DNA from: Ambrosia x helenae
Taxonomy: Eukaryota; Streptophyta; Magnoliopsida; Asterales; Asteraceae
DNA length: 64,000 bases
Assembly (NCBI GenBank): GCA_030844895.1
Contig: CM061231.1
Location: 27,289,149 to 27,353,148, forward strand
Direction of reading: 5' to 3'
Positions within the stretch are counted from its first letter, which is position 1; each line of letters starts with the position of its first letter. Shown in pieces: positions 1 through 11,261 of the stretch. The position numbers were made by a program, and so were the translations under genes. The notes beneath the pieces were generated by a model. It saw nothing but the letters and a program-made list of their open reading frames with translations, was not told where the DNA came from and searched no databases.

Positions 1-1433
1 CAGAACTTGAAATCATCCATCGCCCGACTTCTAAGCAGGTCTCCAATCTTTCGGCTCCCATTCACACACCTCTCCAGATCCAGTGGGTTACTGAAGTAGT
101 TAAACCGCACAATGGGGTTGGTTCTCACATCCGTTGATGCCAGCCTAAGCGTACCAGAAGAGTGCGGCCCAATAATCTTCTCCATGATGCTGGCAACAGT
201 AAGATACAGGGGAGAAGACGACGATCTGAGGAAAACAGAATACGCAGGCGAAGAAAAAGGGAGTACATTGGAAGCGGCTTCAAGATAAGCACCCGAATCG
301 GTGATGCCCACCACCTGTATGAGAGATTGCTCGAGTGGAACCGGGGAGACAATGGATATCCCATTGCGAGGGTTGTCGTACATATAATTCCCCACATACG
401 GTGAATGGCGCACCACGGGTATCCCCCAAGAAGAGAGATAAGGGCGAGGCCCAATGCCGCTGAGAAGCAGCAGCTGCGGGCTGCCAATGGCGCCTGCACA
501 GAGGATCACCTCTCCTTGATCCCGGATGCTGGCACGATGATGGGCGCCAGAGCGATCACGGAACACAACCCCGATGGCAGTCTGCCTGGACGTCAAGGAA
601 TAGGAAGGGGCGAACAAAACGCGCTCCACATTGGCATAGAGAGCGACCTTGATGTTGGATGCGTTGGCCATGTTCAAAAGATCAGCAGCAGTGTGGCGAC
701 GGCCGAAGGTGTCAAAGGTGGAGCCGCCAATCTTGGTGCCCAGGGTGTGGTTCAAGGAATAACCGTTATAAGGTTCCACACCCACTTCCAGTAGGCCGTC
801 GCGGACGGCAGACTGCCACGTCTGCAACTCGGGTTGGAAGACGATGGCCTTCTCGACCCAGTCGTAAGCACGCTGCACCAGACGGCGATCCCAAATAATT
901 TCAGATCGCTGGTAGAAGTCCTCGTCCGCACGGCTGTAGAAACCGGCGTTGATGGCGCTGCTGCCACCAAGAACACGGCCACGGAGGTTGGGGACGCCGT
1001 CTTCAGACGTGAAGGCGTGGGCAGGGGAGTCCGAGGACTGGTCGTTGTGGGTGAGTAAAGGAAGGAAGCCCTGACGTGTCATCAGGTTAGGGTTTGCGAA
1101 AGGAAGACCGCCTCTTTCAAGAAGCAAGACGCGGTACTTTTTGGATAAGGTGGCTGCGAGTGGGCAACCGGCGGTGCCGCCGCCAACGATGATGTAGTCG
1201 TAGGTCTCCTCCGCCGGTACTTGTGTTGAATTCACCACGAACTGCATGTAAGCCGGACCTGAAACAATACATTTTTTTTATTTTATTAGACAAACAAAGA
1301 TTCAAGAAAATGATATATAGTCGACGAAGAGAATAATAATTGACTTACTAATTTGTTGATCGGGTTGGGGTAGCGTCGTAGAAATTAGATTCATCAACGA
1401 GATGAGGAGGAGGAGGTTACTAATGGACAACAT
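1..1433 (-). CDS. HOTHEAD-like GMC oxidoreductase, N-terminal part (gene runs off the window)
   Basis: FAD-dependent glucose-methanol-choline family enzyme. Plant members (HOTHEAD, mandelonitrile-lyase-like) act on alcohols such as omega-hydroxy fatty acids, or on cyanohydrins, after entering the secretory pathway. Exon 1 is 1433-1349 and encodes a start Met plus a hydrophobic signal peptide (MLSISNLLLLISLMNL). A 90-bp intron (1348-1259, GT..AG) follows. Exon 2 runs from 1258 to the window edge without a stop. Visible motifs are the FAD-binding YDYIIVGGGTAGCPLA just after residue 40, the first GMC signature region GGSSAINAGFYSR, and the second signature GAIGSPQLLLLSGIGP. About 447 residues are visible. 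The family is usually 550-590 aa, so the C-terminal catalytic His region lies outside the window. The start is the first ATG and gives a proper signal peptide. An (CT)8 tract lies directly upstream. I am sure of the family but not of the substrate. Confidence 0.93.
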
Positions 1434-1436
1434 ATT

Positions 1437-1452
1437 CTCTCTCTCTCTCTCT
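1437..1452. repeat. (CT)8 microsatellite in the 5' leader of the GMC gene
   Basis: Eight CT units begin three bases upstream of the start codon of the minus-strand GMC oxidoreductase. In the gene's sense this is an AG-rich leader. Any regulatory role is only a possibility. Confidence 0.6.
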
Positions 1453-1695
1453 GTTGATATAATAAAATGAATGGGTTGGGGTGGGTTTCAGATGATGATG
1501 ATTAAGAAGAAGAAATTCCGATAATGAAGACGGAGGGTCTGGGTCAGGCTCAGTTTTTGGTGGGAAATTCAGTTGTATTTAAAGAATATCGTCTTCAACA
1601 TATTATTTATCTACTCTCCTACTAATTTTATATATTAACTCTTTATTATTATTGGATATGGAAGATGAATTGGAAGATGAATAGTGATAAGCTTC

Positions 1696-2190
1696 CCATA
1701 TTCATTAATGAAATTGGTTGGTGTTGCACTCGTTTAATGTTTGGTTTGTTATCTGTGACATGGGTTTGAGTCTGTTTGTGTTGGTTTTTATTTTTTTTAA
1801 TAGTGATAAGCGGCAATAATAAGACAATGGGTAATGGTTAATGCTCTATAAGGTGCATTTTTCGTCACATCATCATCATAATGCCCCTTTATAGAATGTG
1901 TAATTGTTAACCCCCTTTTAATGCCTTTTTAATTATTATTTTTCTTATTTTTCACCTCTTTGAGCATTATACTAGAAATGCTCCTCCTTCTTAATGCCCC
2001 TATAATGCCTAAGGGGACGGTGTTAAGGGCATTATCAAACTTATTCATGCCCATTACACATGGTCTAATATATATACCTATTGTTTCCATATTCATTAAC
2101 GAAATTGGTTGGTGTTGCAATGGTTTAATGTGTGGTTTGTTACCTGTGCCACTCGGGTTTGAGTCTGTTTGGGTTGATTTTTTTTTTTAC
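1696..2190. repeat. Two direct copies of a ~100-bp AT-rich unit
   Basis: The segment starting CCATATTCATTAAYGAAATT at 1696-1795 recurs at 2087-2190, 391 bp away, with only scattered differences. Both copies end near a poly-T run after TTTGAGTCTGTTTG. It looks like segmental duplication in repeat DNA. I see no gene here. Confidence 0.7.
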
Positions 2191-2636
2191 CCTTTAATGG
2201 ATTCCACGTGGGGCCCATTTTTATTTTGATTTTCCTAAGTGGAGTCTAGGTGTTACTCATGCATGCTGCCCTGTGGAGTTTTAACAAGCTGAATTATAAA
2301 ACCATATCATTGTCTTCTATTGCATGCATTTATCTTCTTCTCAACATGGTTGCAATTGCATCATATTTACAGCCGGTTTGCAGGTATTCTCGATCATCTT
2401 CTCAGTTGCTTCTTTTCTTTGTCGTTGTTTTTTGAGGCAATGCATGACATAAGCTATTGTGGTCTTTCTGCTTCTTTAATGCAATGTTGAATGTTTAATG
2501 TTGTCTTCTTTGTTCTGTTTTGAGTTAACATTAATAATATACACAATATAATGTTGCACGTTGTTTACATTTTATGCGGTGTATGATTGCATGGATGTTA
2601 ATTCAGTGTTTTTGTGTTTGTGAAAGCATGTTTTTT

Positions 2637-2862
2637 GGTTGGTTGATAATTTTAGCTCAGAAATAATACATAGTGTAATGTTGATGTGTGCAGAGGTTTT
2701 TGACTAGCTATTAGTTGATCATTTGAGCTGAGAAAGACTATTTGTTTTGTTTTTGTAAAATTTGTTGGATGGTTGATAATTTTAGCTGAGAAATAATACA
2801 TAGTGTAATGTTGATCTGTATAGAGGTTTTTTACTAGCTATTAGTTGATCGCTTGACAAGTG
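2637..2862. repeat. Tandem duplication, ~130-bp spacing
   Basis: A ~95-bp unit containing GGTTGATAATTTTAGCTSAG and AATACATAGTGTAATGTTGA occurs at 2637-2736 and again at 2767-2862. It lies just upstream of the Helitron coding region and may belong to the 5' part of that element. Confidence 0.7.
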
Positions 2863-3053
2863 AATCTGTTTTTGTGAAATTTGTTTACTTGGTTTGTTTG
2901 ATGGTTGGAAAATGCGGATCAATTTATTAACATTTGTTCTGTTTTTGTATGCAGTTTTACGGAGGATTGTTTTTAGGTTTGTGTCTGTTTTTTTAATTCT
3001 TTTGCTGTTTTCGTCTTTGGTTCTTTTTTATTTGTTTGTGTTTGTTATACACC

Positions 3054-5228
3054 ATGTCGCCAAGAGAGCGTACGGCAGTGGTGGCTGACAGTTCTAGCGG
3101 TTAAATGGCGGAAAAAAATTTGGTTGGTCATGGTATGCAAACAAAGGCGCAGCAGGCGAAACGGACAACAATGTTAAGAGCTGCATCAATTCGATGTATG
3201 GGTGAATCGTCAGGTTCTGCTTCCTCAGCTGTACTGGTGGCAGACAGTTCTAGCGGTGAAATGCCGGAAAACAATTTGGTTTGTCATGGTATGCAAACAA
3301 AGGCGCAGCAGGCGAAACAGACAGCAATGTTAAGAGCTGCATCGTCTACTTCTGTTGTTAACTCGCAGGTTATTAATGCAGCGTATTTGGATCTTGGAGA
3401 TTGTAATAAATTTTGCGAGTACTGTGGGGCTTCATTTTGGTTTGAGGAGCGTGTGAAGTCATGGCCTTTAAGGAATCGGCCTAGGTATAACATGTGTTGT
3501 AGAGCTGGCGTTGTGCGCCTTTGTTTTCCTGTTGAGCCATCGGCTGCAATAAAGGATCTGTACTGCAATCCGCATTTCCTCGCAAATATACGTGCATATA
3601 ATGCTATGTTTTCAATGACATAATTTGGTGCCGATGTAGATGATTCCATTAACCGAACACCTGGGCCTTATGTTTTTAAAGTTGCTGGTCAAGTTTCGCA
3701 TTGGTTAGGTTCTTTGTGTCCACCTTCTGATGCACATCCTAGATTTTTACAAATGTATGTGTATGATACTGAAAATGAAGTGGCAAATAGACTTCGCTTT
3801 TACCAGCAGGGAGATCATAGACAGCTGTCGCCTGATATCGTTACAACACTTACGCATGTCTTGGCAAATGTTAATGAATATGCAAATCTTTTCAAGAGTG
3901 CGAGAGAATTGTGTGCAGCTGGATCAGTTTCTGATTTTTCAGTTGTACTTCGTAATTGTGGTTCGAAAAATCATGAAATGCCAGTTGCAGATTCTTTGGG
4001 TGCATAATTTGAGATGATGATCCTTTGGCAAGTGACTTTGATATTATAATTCATAATAAGGATGGCGTTATAAGGCGTGTCAGTAAACTGCATCCATCAT
4101 ATATGCCTTTACAATATCCTTTGATATTTCCTTATGCAGAACAAGGGTGGTCGCCTGAACTGCGCCTAGCAAATCGTGTACCTCCTGAGGATGATAAGCT
4201 TACAATGAATATGTTTTATGCTTATCAATTGCATGATCGGAAAGATACTTATACATTGTTGGTAAAATCTGGCCAGCTATTTCAACAATATTTGGTCGAT
4301 GCGTATGTTTGTATTGAGCAATCTAGGCTTGATTATGTACGTGCCAATCAAAATCGATTTCGTTTTGAATATCTTCGTGGTATTCATGATGCTTTTCAAA
4401 AAAGTGATACTGAGGGTCAACATGTTGATAAGAGAACAATTTTGCCTACTTCATTTACAGGAGGGCCAAGATATATGTATAAGCATTACCAAGATGCGTT
4501 GGCCATTTGTCGAGTTCATGGTAATCCTTAATATTTTATTACATTTACGTGCAGTATTCGATGGCCTGAAATTCTGAGACACTTGATGAATACTGGAACA
4601 TCAAATGCACAAGTTCGGCCTGATATCATTGCAAGAGTGTTTCAAATGAAAGTCGATGCATTAAGGAGATTCTTGAAGGCGCGAAAGACATTTAGTACTG
4701 TTGCAGCAGGTTTCATAGGCTGTTAGATATTATCAATGTCTTATTCGTTTGTGATCCTATTTATTCTTCATTTTTTGTGCAGATTTGTATACAATTGAGT
4801 TTCAAAAGAGAGGTTTACCTCATTGTCATATGTTGCTGTGGGTTACGCCAGAATGTAAGATAAAGGATGAGAAAGATGTTGATCGCTTTATTTGTGCCGA
4901 AATTCCTAATCCTGAGGTTAATATGGTATTATATCATATTATTACTAAATCAATGATGCATGGCCCTTGTGGTATTCCGAAACCTAATGCGCCGTGCATG
5001 AAAAATGGAAAATGTTCAAAATCATTTCCTAAATCGTATGAGCAAATCACCAGATTTGATAAATCAAGGTTATGTGCATTACAAAAGATCTGAAAATTGC
5101 AGGCGCATCGAAAAGTCAGGGGTGCCCCTTGATAATGGTTTTGTTGTTCCATACAATCCAACTTTGTGTATACATTTTGATGCCCATATCAATGTTGAAT
5201 ATTGTGGTTGGAGTACGCTAAATATCAC
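3054..5228 (+). pseudogene. Helitron replication initiator (Rep/HUH) protein, N-terminal half, decayed
   Basis: N-terminal region of the large Rep-helicase of plant Helitrons, rolling-circle transposons. From the start at 3054 the frame is broken by a stop at 3102-3104 (GAA to TAA when compared with its own duplicate), by further stops near 3620 and 4006, and by frame changes. The recognisable order is a CEYCGASFW zinc-like motif (~3418), the Helitron_like_N region at 4025-4530 (FYAYQLHDR, LFQQYLVDAYVCIEQSRLDY, SFTGGPRYM), and IARVFQMKVDAL (~4630). A short intron-like gap at about 4710-4783 is followed by TIEFQKRGLPHCHMLLW, where HCH is the HUH metal-binding motif. Then come MMHGPCG, NGKCSKSFPK and GVPLDNGFVVPYNP. 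The sequence becomes unrecognisable after NVEYCGWS (~5215), so the catalytic Tyr motif and the helicase domain are missing. It cannot make a working protein. Confidence 0.88.
3081..3343 (+). repeat. In-frame 156-bp tandem duplication inside the Helitron Rep N-terminus
   Basis: 3081-3187 and 3237-3343 are near-identical. Both encode VADSSSG-EMxENNLVxHGMQTKAQQAK-like sequence. The spacing is 156 bp (52 codons), so the frame is kept. One copy carries the TAA that interrupts the reading frame. Confidence 0.85.
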
Positions 5229-5582
5229 CATATCAGCTGATCCGTATTATATAATTGATATATGGCCCATTAGAACAAGCTGATTGTTTGATCACAACTA
5301 AGTCGTCCTAGGACCCAAAACTAACCATGTTTGGCCTAAACGTATAGCCGTTTAAATGATTAAGCATATAGATATTATAGCGCCTTAATACATTGGCATA
5401 TAATGCTCATTGATTTGTATGTTTCATCATAATAATCAAAACTTAAAATAAAAGAAAACAAAATATAAATGCCAAAATAAAGGAATTCCATTCATTAATG
5501 TCAAAATATAGGATTTCTATACATTTTCACCTTCAATCTATTACAAAACATTCCAGTTCAGCTTTCATGCCATACATTTTCA
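5229..5582. other. Helitron-interior DNA without a recognisable gene
   Basis: AT-rich sequence between the end of the recognisable Rep homology and the antisense GRF gene. I see no coding potential or clear repeat structure here. Confidence 0.5.
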
Positions 5583-6046
5583 TTACAATTCTATTACAAA
5601 ATAGTTACTAAACCCAACCTGACCATACTTGCCTAAATACAGAACCAACAACAATACAAACATACAACAACAGATCAACAGTTGTTTGTTTTTCATATCA
5701 ACTTCAGCTTCAAGTTTCTTCTTCTTATCAACTTCAGTTTTAAGATCCTTAACACTCTCCTCCAAACTATTTTTTTTTTTACTTTAGAAGGCCAGGTATG
5801 ATTTGAGTGCATGAATGACATGTTGGAGGATCATTCCAACCAAAGAATCCACACCTTGATCCTTGCTAAAAACAAAAATTAGGGTAAAAAACAGATAAAA
5901 AATTAGGGCAAAGAAAGTTGTCTTACCATCATTGAAAAACAAGAAAACCGATGGCCAGGGTTATTGTCAGTCCAGGATGTTCGAATTTTAGCAGGATATC
6001 CACAATGGCAAAACACTGATGAGGATGATGATGATGGAGACACCAT
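5583..6046 (-). pseudogene. GRF-type zinc-finger protein, split by an early stop
   Basis: Small plant GRF zinc-finger protein. The GRF motif binds nucleic acid in topoisomerase III and APEX2 relatives, but the function of the short plant versions is not known to me. Exon 1 (6046-5927) encodes MVSPSSSSSSVFCHCGYPAK followed by RTSWTDNNPGHRFSCF. The intron (5926-5866) has GTAAGA and a TTTTTAG acceptor. Exon 2 (5865-5779) encodes CGFFGWNDPPTCHSC, completing the C-x-C...C...C finger, and stops with TAA at 5781-5779. Beyond a following A-run, 5765-5583 continues in another frame with a lysine-rich coiled coil and a hydrophobic tail (LLICCCMFVLLLVLYL), the usual C-terminal layout of plant GRF proteins. 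An indel next to the A-run is therefore likely. It lies antisense between the Helitron Rep part and the RPA-like part. Confidence 0.75.
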
Positions 6047-6529
6047 GATAGACGTTGGATGTTTGAAGCACAATAACAGAGTAATGGGTTGATTTTATAT
6101 TTTAAAGGAAAAGGCATCATAATGAAATGACCATTATACCCTCAAGTGACTTGCACATGAGGGTCAGTTCAGTTGATTTTTAACGTTTCTTAATGTTAAT
6201 ACCTTAATGTGTTACAGAAGCTAAAAAAATATTTAATACTTTAACATATTGACGAAACACGTCATGCCTGTAAGCGAATACACATTTGTAATTTCAATCA
6301 AAGAACAAATAAAGTTCTATATTGTGTGTCAATTATGAAAAACGACGAAACAATAACACAAATCGATTGATAAACAAACAGAAACAAACAAATGCATAAT
6401 CGGAATTTCATTTCAATTCCAGAATTAAGGTTAGAAAAATAGTTTGATTAGTGTGCATGATTCGGTCTAATCTGATATCTTATGTCTGTTATACATTGCT
6501 TGACTATAATAAAGTTTTTGTCATTACAG

Positions 6530-7811
6530 TGGAAACAAAATTACTCCAACACCGTGGGAGGAAGCATTACTATACTGCAATGTAGAAGAAATGCTGACCA
6601 CAGAACAACCGATAATTACAGTTGTCACAGCCATGCGCATAACAACATATTTTGGTATCATTCCAACTTACACTCACTTACTTTTATCCTTCGTTAAAAT
6701 ATATATTCATGTTAGACAATAACATTAACGTGTTTTATACAGACATGCTACAACTAGGCTCAACGCTAGCATCATACACGTATTTTAATCCACAAACAAC
6801 TGAAGCCATCATTTCCAAATTTTTAAGTAAAATCAACTGATAAGTCTTGCAGATTCATTGCACAACCTCTCCCGACTACACTGTATGGCCAACAATTGAG
6901 ACATGGCGCTGCAGAGGAAACGAAAACAATTCAACATCTTTTGGATCAAGATATTGAACAGAATCAGGTATGCAATTTGCTTTTTAAATTACCAATACCA
7001 CAACGCTAATACTATGTTTTTTTAATAGGGGAAAACATTTAGCTGTACAGCATCAATTACGTCTTATATGGATGGCAAGCCATGGTATTACATAAAGTGT
7101 TCACAATGTCCCAGAAAGATATACAAAACACCAACAGGATGGTCATGTGGAACTCATGAAGCCGATGAACCAGCATATGCTTACATCGCCTTCACAAAAA
7201 TAGCCGACAGTACCAATACAGTGGCTGCAACAATCTTTAGTGACGCTCTACGATACACGATACACAACCATGAAATTTCTTTTCTTTCCTAACTTTACTA
7301 GACCTATTCCTTTTTGCCAGTTATTTGCTTCAGGCTATCCCACAAAGAATTATCATATTACATGTTATGACTTCCGAGTCACTCGGAAAATCAGAGAAAA
7401 GGGGTTACGAATACTAAATGGAATATGCAACTACTTGCTTGAGTATTGGTCAACCAGTAAGTTCTTTCAACTCTTATTTGCTACTTTGCTTTCTGCAGCT
7501 CTCTTTATTGTTGAATTCAAAATCACTTCTATTTTAGATGGTTCATCGACTTTGTGCTTGAATTTTATATGTGCATCCTTAGCACTAAAGGAGTTTTTAA
7601 AAAGTTTATAAATTATACTTTTGATTAAATGTTGGTTTAATTCTGATCTGAATGCGTTAAATTACAAAAAGTAATTATTATATGGTTTGTTATAGAACAT
7701 AAAACATGGTTGTTGTTTTTTTATTTTGTAGATAAAAAACAGGAAGCGTGGAGGCAAATCAGAGCGAAACAAGCAGATGATGATCTCACAATTGAAAATA
7801 AAGGCAATTAG
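6530..7811 (+). pseudogene. RPA70-like single-strand DNA-binding protein, Helitron passenger, partial
   Basis: Resembles the large subunit of replication protein A, which plant Helitrons often carry. Apparent exons are 6530-6654 (GNKITPTPWEEALLYC), 6743-6826 (LQLGSTLASYTYFNPQTTE, matching the RPA DBD-B end), 6853-6967 (LPTTLYGQQLRHG) and 7029-~7246 (KTFSCTASI, then WYYIKCSQCPRKIYK and TGWSC). The last piece has the CxxC...C zinc-ribbon pattern of the RPA C-terminal OB-fold. Downstream pieces at 7333-7460 and 7731-7811 (ending TAG) could be tail exons but are not recognisable. The N-terminal OB folds are missing, so the gene is truncated. Same strand as the Rep remnant, which fits a Helitron cargo gene. 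Confidence 0.72.
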
Positions 7812-9544
7812 TGTGAGTTTTGGATGAATTGAAATGCAGGTACCACCATGCATTTACAATATAGTTTATCTCTAGACTAGAACTAGGTTTCTTGGGTTTA
7901 ATCATGCGAACCTACGGGTGCCTAAATGGGTCAAAAGGCAGCTTAATATATAGAAACGAGTCAGTCATATCAGGGTGGGTTGACATGTTACCAGTTTTAT
8001 TCATGGTTTAAAAAACGTTGAGGTGTGCGCCTCGAGGCGAAACACTAAGAAAATGAATCGCAGGCGTGCCTCATGGGATGTTAGACTTTTCTATGTCATT
8101 ATATTTTATTTTTTGATTCCGCCTCAGAATTATGTCTCAGTTCACCTCAGGCTTACGCCTCAGTCCGCCTCAGGCTTACGCCAGCAGCATGAATGGAACA
8201 ATAAGTGGTCATCCCTCAAGAATGGACATATTTACTCCAGGATCTTGAATCAAAGGTTAAACAATATCCTCAAAATGTGAGTTAAAAAATAAGTAGTGGC
8301 ATTATAGAGTTTTAAAAAAAAAAATAGAGGCAGGGGATCCATGTAGAAATTAGGAACCAGCTTTTGTTCGGTGTGGTTTAGTATTTTTTTTTAATTTTAA
8401 CGATAAGGAATGACGTGTCAACCACTGTGAAACCATGTATTCGCTCTACAACTAAATGTCACTCCACCATAAGGGTGGGGGCCGGTGTGGTTTTATTAGA
8501 ATGGAGAAGTGCAAGGGGTGGCAGTAAAAGAGTAAATCTTTTTTTAATGTAACCGGAAGAGAGTGTTGTGTTTTTGGTAAAAAAGGATTAGAAATTGTAT
8601 TATGGGATCTAGAATATTTGGAAAAGTTGTTGATTTTGTGAGCAAGATGTTTTTCTTCAAGCTCCTTAATTGTCTTTTTTTTTTCTTTTTGTCAATTTAA
8701 ATATGTTTGTTGAATATCATTAGTTTCATAATCCATTAAATTTAAATATGTTTACAAAATTGTGCACAATTTTTCTTTCCATTAACTTATGATTAGCTAT
8801 ACAATATTTAAAATTAACACCCTCCAATCACATGTTGCTACATCATATTTTTCTACACTACCGTAACGTATCCTAAGGTATCAAAAATTCGAGGGTGGTG
8901 CAAATTGGTACCATAAAGTACCCTAAACCATGGATCATAACATTTTACACGCATTACCCACTATCCCATCTCTATATCTCTCACCTACAACACACACACA
9001 CTACTTCGGTTACTACCAACCGAATATGGTACCTGATTTTTGTACCTGAAGGGGAGGGGCGGTGTAGCCGCTCGGGTACCACATACCCGACGGTGATACC
9101 CGCATCCACACTCCACCGTGATAGTATGAGCAAAAACCATGAACAATATTCTCAAGTTGTTTTGCGTGTTGATGAAACACATAGACACATAGTTAACAAT
9201 CACATAATTAGTACCAATGTTTTAACGAGTAGGCAAACAAGCAATAGAAATATGCGACTCTTGTAATGGTAATGCAATCCAACAAATCTCTAAAGTATTG
9301 TAAGAAATTAGCATGAACACTCAATTCAAGTCCTTGATATGTAGACTTTTATGTTAGATTATGATTGATATTTTTTTTAGTCCTGTGTGGATATACCTGA
9401 TAGTATTAAAGTAAAATTACTATTTAACCGACACTTGAAAGACACATGTCATAGATAGACCATACATATATTACGAATAAAAAAACTAATTAGCCGATAC
9501 AATATATCACGAGATGATTCATAAGCTGGAAAAAAACGAGTATT
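7812..9544. other. Gene-free repeat DNA
   Basis: I see no gene. A patch at 8020-8180 repeats GCCTCAGG/CGCCTCAG-type words in both orientations, as in old retroelement remnants. An A-rich run lies near 8313. 8820-9130 is AT-rich with CA repeats near 8990. Confidence 0.5.
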
Positions 9545-9591
9545 GCATTGTAAAGTATCGTCCCCGCCGTATCACGCGCGTTTCCTACTGG
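9545..9591 (+). repeat. Possible Helitron-type 3' terminus, family A copy 1
   Basis: TAAAGTATCGTCCCCGCCGT followed by a GC-rich near-palindrome and CTACTGG. A related sequence occurs at 39450-39495 ending CTACTAG. The GC hairpin plus CTRR-like end resembles Helitron 3' ends. The assignment is tentative. Confidence 0.35.
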
Positions 9592-9615
9592 TTGTTTATT
9601 AATATACAAAGGAAA

Positions 9616-9959
9616 TATTATCAATCAAATGTCCAACACTTGTAGCTTAGTTGGTTGAGGGCCTAAAGTTTCTTATGAGAGACTTGGGTTCAATTCCCAC
9701 TAGCTACATTTGGAGGACATTGGTGGATGGGAAATGAGGGATGACCCGGCCATTGGCTTGGGTTCGAGTCCTGATCCCGACCGGTTTTACCGACTACTTC
9801 ACCGTCGTGCCTTCGGGCGGGTGAGTGGTCGGGTTTTCCCGGGAATTGGTGGCAATTGGTGGCCCGGGTACTCTCGAGTACCTGATTCGCCAAAAGGGTG
9901 CCCGAGATTGCTCGGAATTAATTCGTTGGCCGTTAAAAAAAAATTATTATCAATCAAAT
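9616..9959 (+). mobile_element. tRNA-derived SINE with 15-bp target-site duplication
   Basis: The body, 9631-9944 (314 bp), is flanked by perfect 15-bp repeats TATTATCAATCAAAT at 9616-9630 and 9945-9959. The 5' part has a pol III A box (TAGCTTAGTTGG at ~9643) and B box (GGGTTCAATTCCC at ~9686). A GC-rich tRNA-unrelated body follows, ending in an A-run at 9935-9943. This is the full anatomy of a plant SINE, with duplication and tail preserved. It sits about 260 bp upstream of the B3-domain gene. Confidence 0.9.
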
Positions 9960-10197
9960 ATCTTAAAATTGATATAAATTTCCTAAGTTTTAGCATCATT
10001 TAATACACTATCACCCATTAATCGGAGAAACAATTACTCAAACAATCATTTAATTATCATTATCATCTCACTCTTATTTAATTATCATTAACTCCATCGA
10101 TGTTCTACAACCCCATTACTCATATATATGTATGTATTCATCTAATTCTTATTATTATTATTATTTCCAATCCCTCCCAAAGTAAACCTCCTACATT

Positions 10198-10216
10198 ATC
10201 GATCGATCGATCGATC
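10198..10216. repeat. GATC/ATCG tetranucleotide run at the B3 start codon
   Basis: About four and a half units of the self-complementary ATCG repeat end two bases before the ATG of the B3 gene, in its 5' leader. Confidence 0.6.
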
Positions 10217-10217
10217 A

Positions 10218-10958
10218 ATGGGTAAACTCACAGAAAGAATGAAGAAAGAAAAAAAGGGCAGAAAACGCATCGCTAAAATCTTGTCTGCAATGAAGTTTCA
10301 CGACCCTCATCTTCAAGCCACCATCAAGCTCATGCGCAACAAACTTCGAGAGATTAAACAAAGGGAATCTTCCGTGAAACCCCAAAAGGTTATTTTCAAG
10401 TTAAACGGTTCAAAACACGTTGTTCTTAATCATAGTCGACGTAGTCCTCCACAAACCCCTAACCATGAAACAGATTCAACACATGAAGTCATGTCTTTAG
10501 AAAAACCACCTAATCTTACTGCAGAGATGAATATGAGCAATGATCATGATATGATGGATTTTATAAAAAGTGTGGGTGGGTCCAAGGTGGAGTTGGTGAT
10601 TGAAAAGAGGCTGACGCAATCGGATGTGACTACGAATCAGGGCCGGCTGTTGATACCCATTTTACAAGTCAAGAATCGGGGCTTCTTGACGCCGGATGAG
10701 GAGCTAATATTGATGGGAAACAAACAAGGCATAAGTGTGTCGGTGTTTGATCCCGAAAGGCGTAAATGGACATTGAACCTTACAAAGTGGAAGATGAGTA
10801 AAGAATATAATTATGTGTTTAAAACCAACTGGAACGATGTTGTGACGGCAAACGGGTGGAACCATGTTGTCAAGGCAAACGGGGAGATGGTGATCATACG
10901 GGTTTTGTCGTTTAGGGTTGATCAACAACTTTGTTTTGCACTTGATCGTGTCGCATAA
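10218..10958 (+). CDS. B3 DNA-binding domain protein (DUF313/REM-like)
   Basis: Single-exon gene of 246 aa. The N-terminus (1-60) is strongly basic (MGKLTERMKKEKKGRKRIAK), a likely nuclear-localisation region. A poorly conserved Ser/Thr/Pro linker follows. The C-terminal half (about 125-240) matches the plant B3 subfamily once called DUF313. Landmarks are ELVIEKRLTQSDVTTNQGRL, IPILQVKNRGFLTPDEE, SVFDPERRKWTLNLTKWKMS, YVFKTNWNDVV and VIIRVLSFR...LCFALD. Such proteins are presumed nuclear DNA-binding transcription regulators, and individual targets are rarely known. The ATG is the first in the transcript region and a TATA-like CATATATATG lies about 95 bp upstream. No frameshift or stop is seen. 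A SINE lies about 260 bp upstream and a foldback transposon about 310 bp downstream. Confidence 0.88.
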   Translation: MGKLTERMKKEKKGRKRIAKILSAMKFHDPHLQATIKLMRNKLREIKQRESSVKPQKVIFKLNGSKHVVLNHSRRSPPQTPNHETDSTHEVMSLEKPPNLTAEMNMSNDHDMMDFIKSVGGSKVELVIEKRLTQSDVTTNQGRLLIPILQVKNRGFLTPDEELILMGNKQGISVSVFDPERRKWTLNLTKWKMSKEYNYVFKTNWNDVVTANGWNHVVKANGEMVIIRVLSFRVDQQLCFALDRVA

Positions 10959-11261
10959 AGTAATTTGAAGACACATGATTAGTACGTGGTCTGGTTTAAG
11001 GTACGTAGTCGTATTATTATGCTTTAATTTGGGACTCTAGATCGAGTTTGCATGCATGTGTGAAACTAATTAACACTATTGTATGTTATGGTTTTGTTTA
11101 TTGGAACTCCGATCCTATTAGACATAATATGTATATGATTCTTGCATATGTGAAATGTTTCATGGATGCATTTATTTTGAGTTACTGCATGTTGTTTATA
11201 TATCAATGATTAAATGATTGTATGTACAAACTTAACCATTTCATTAAAGTTGATGTTGGTT

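Noticed and set aside
125..499. Minus-strand open frame of 124 codons, and plus-strand frames at 162-1058
   Set aside because: These are shadow frames of the GMC oxidoreductase exon, whose true frame carries the conserved motifs.
9710..10003. 97-codon plus-strand frame as a gene
   Set aside because: It lies wholly within and across the end of the SINE body.
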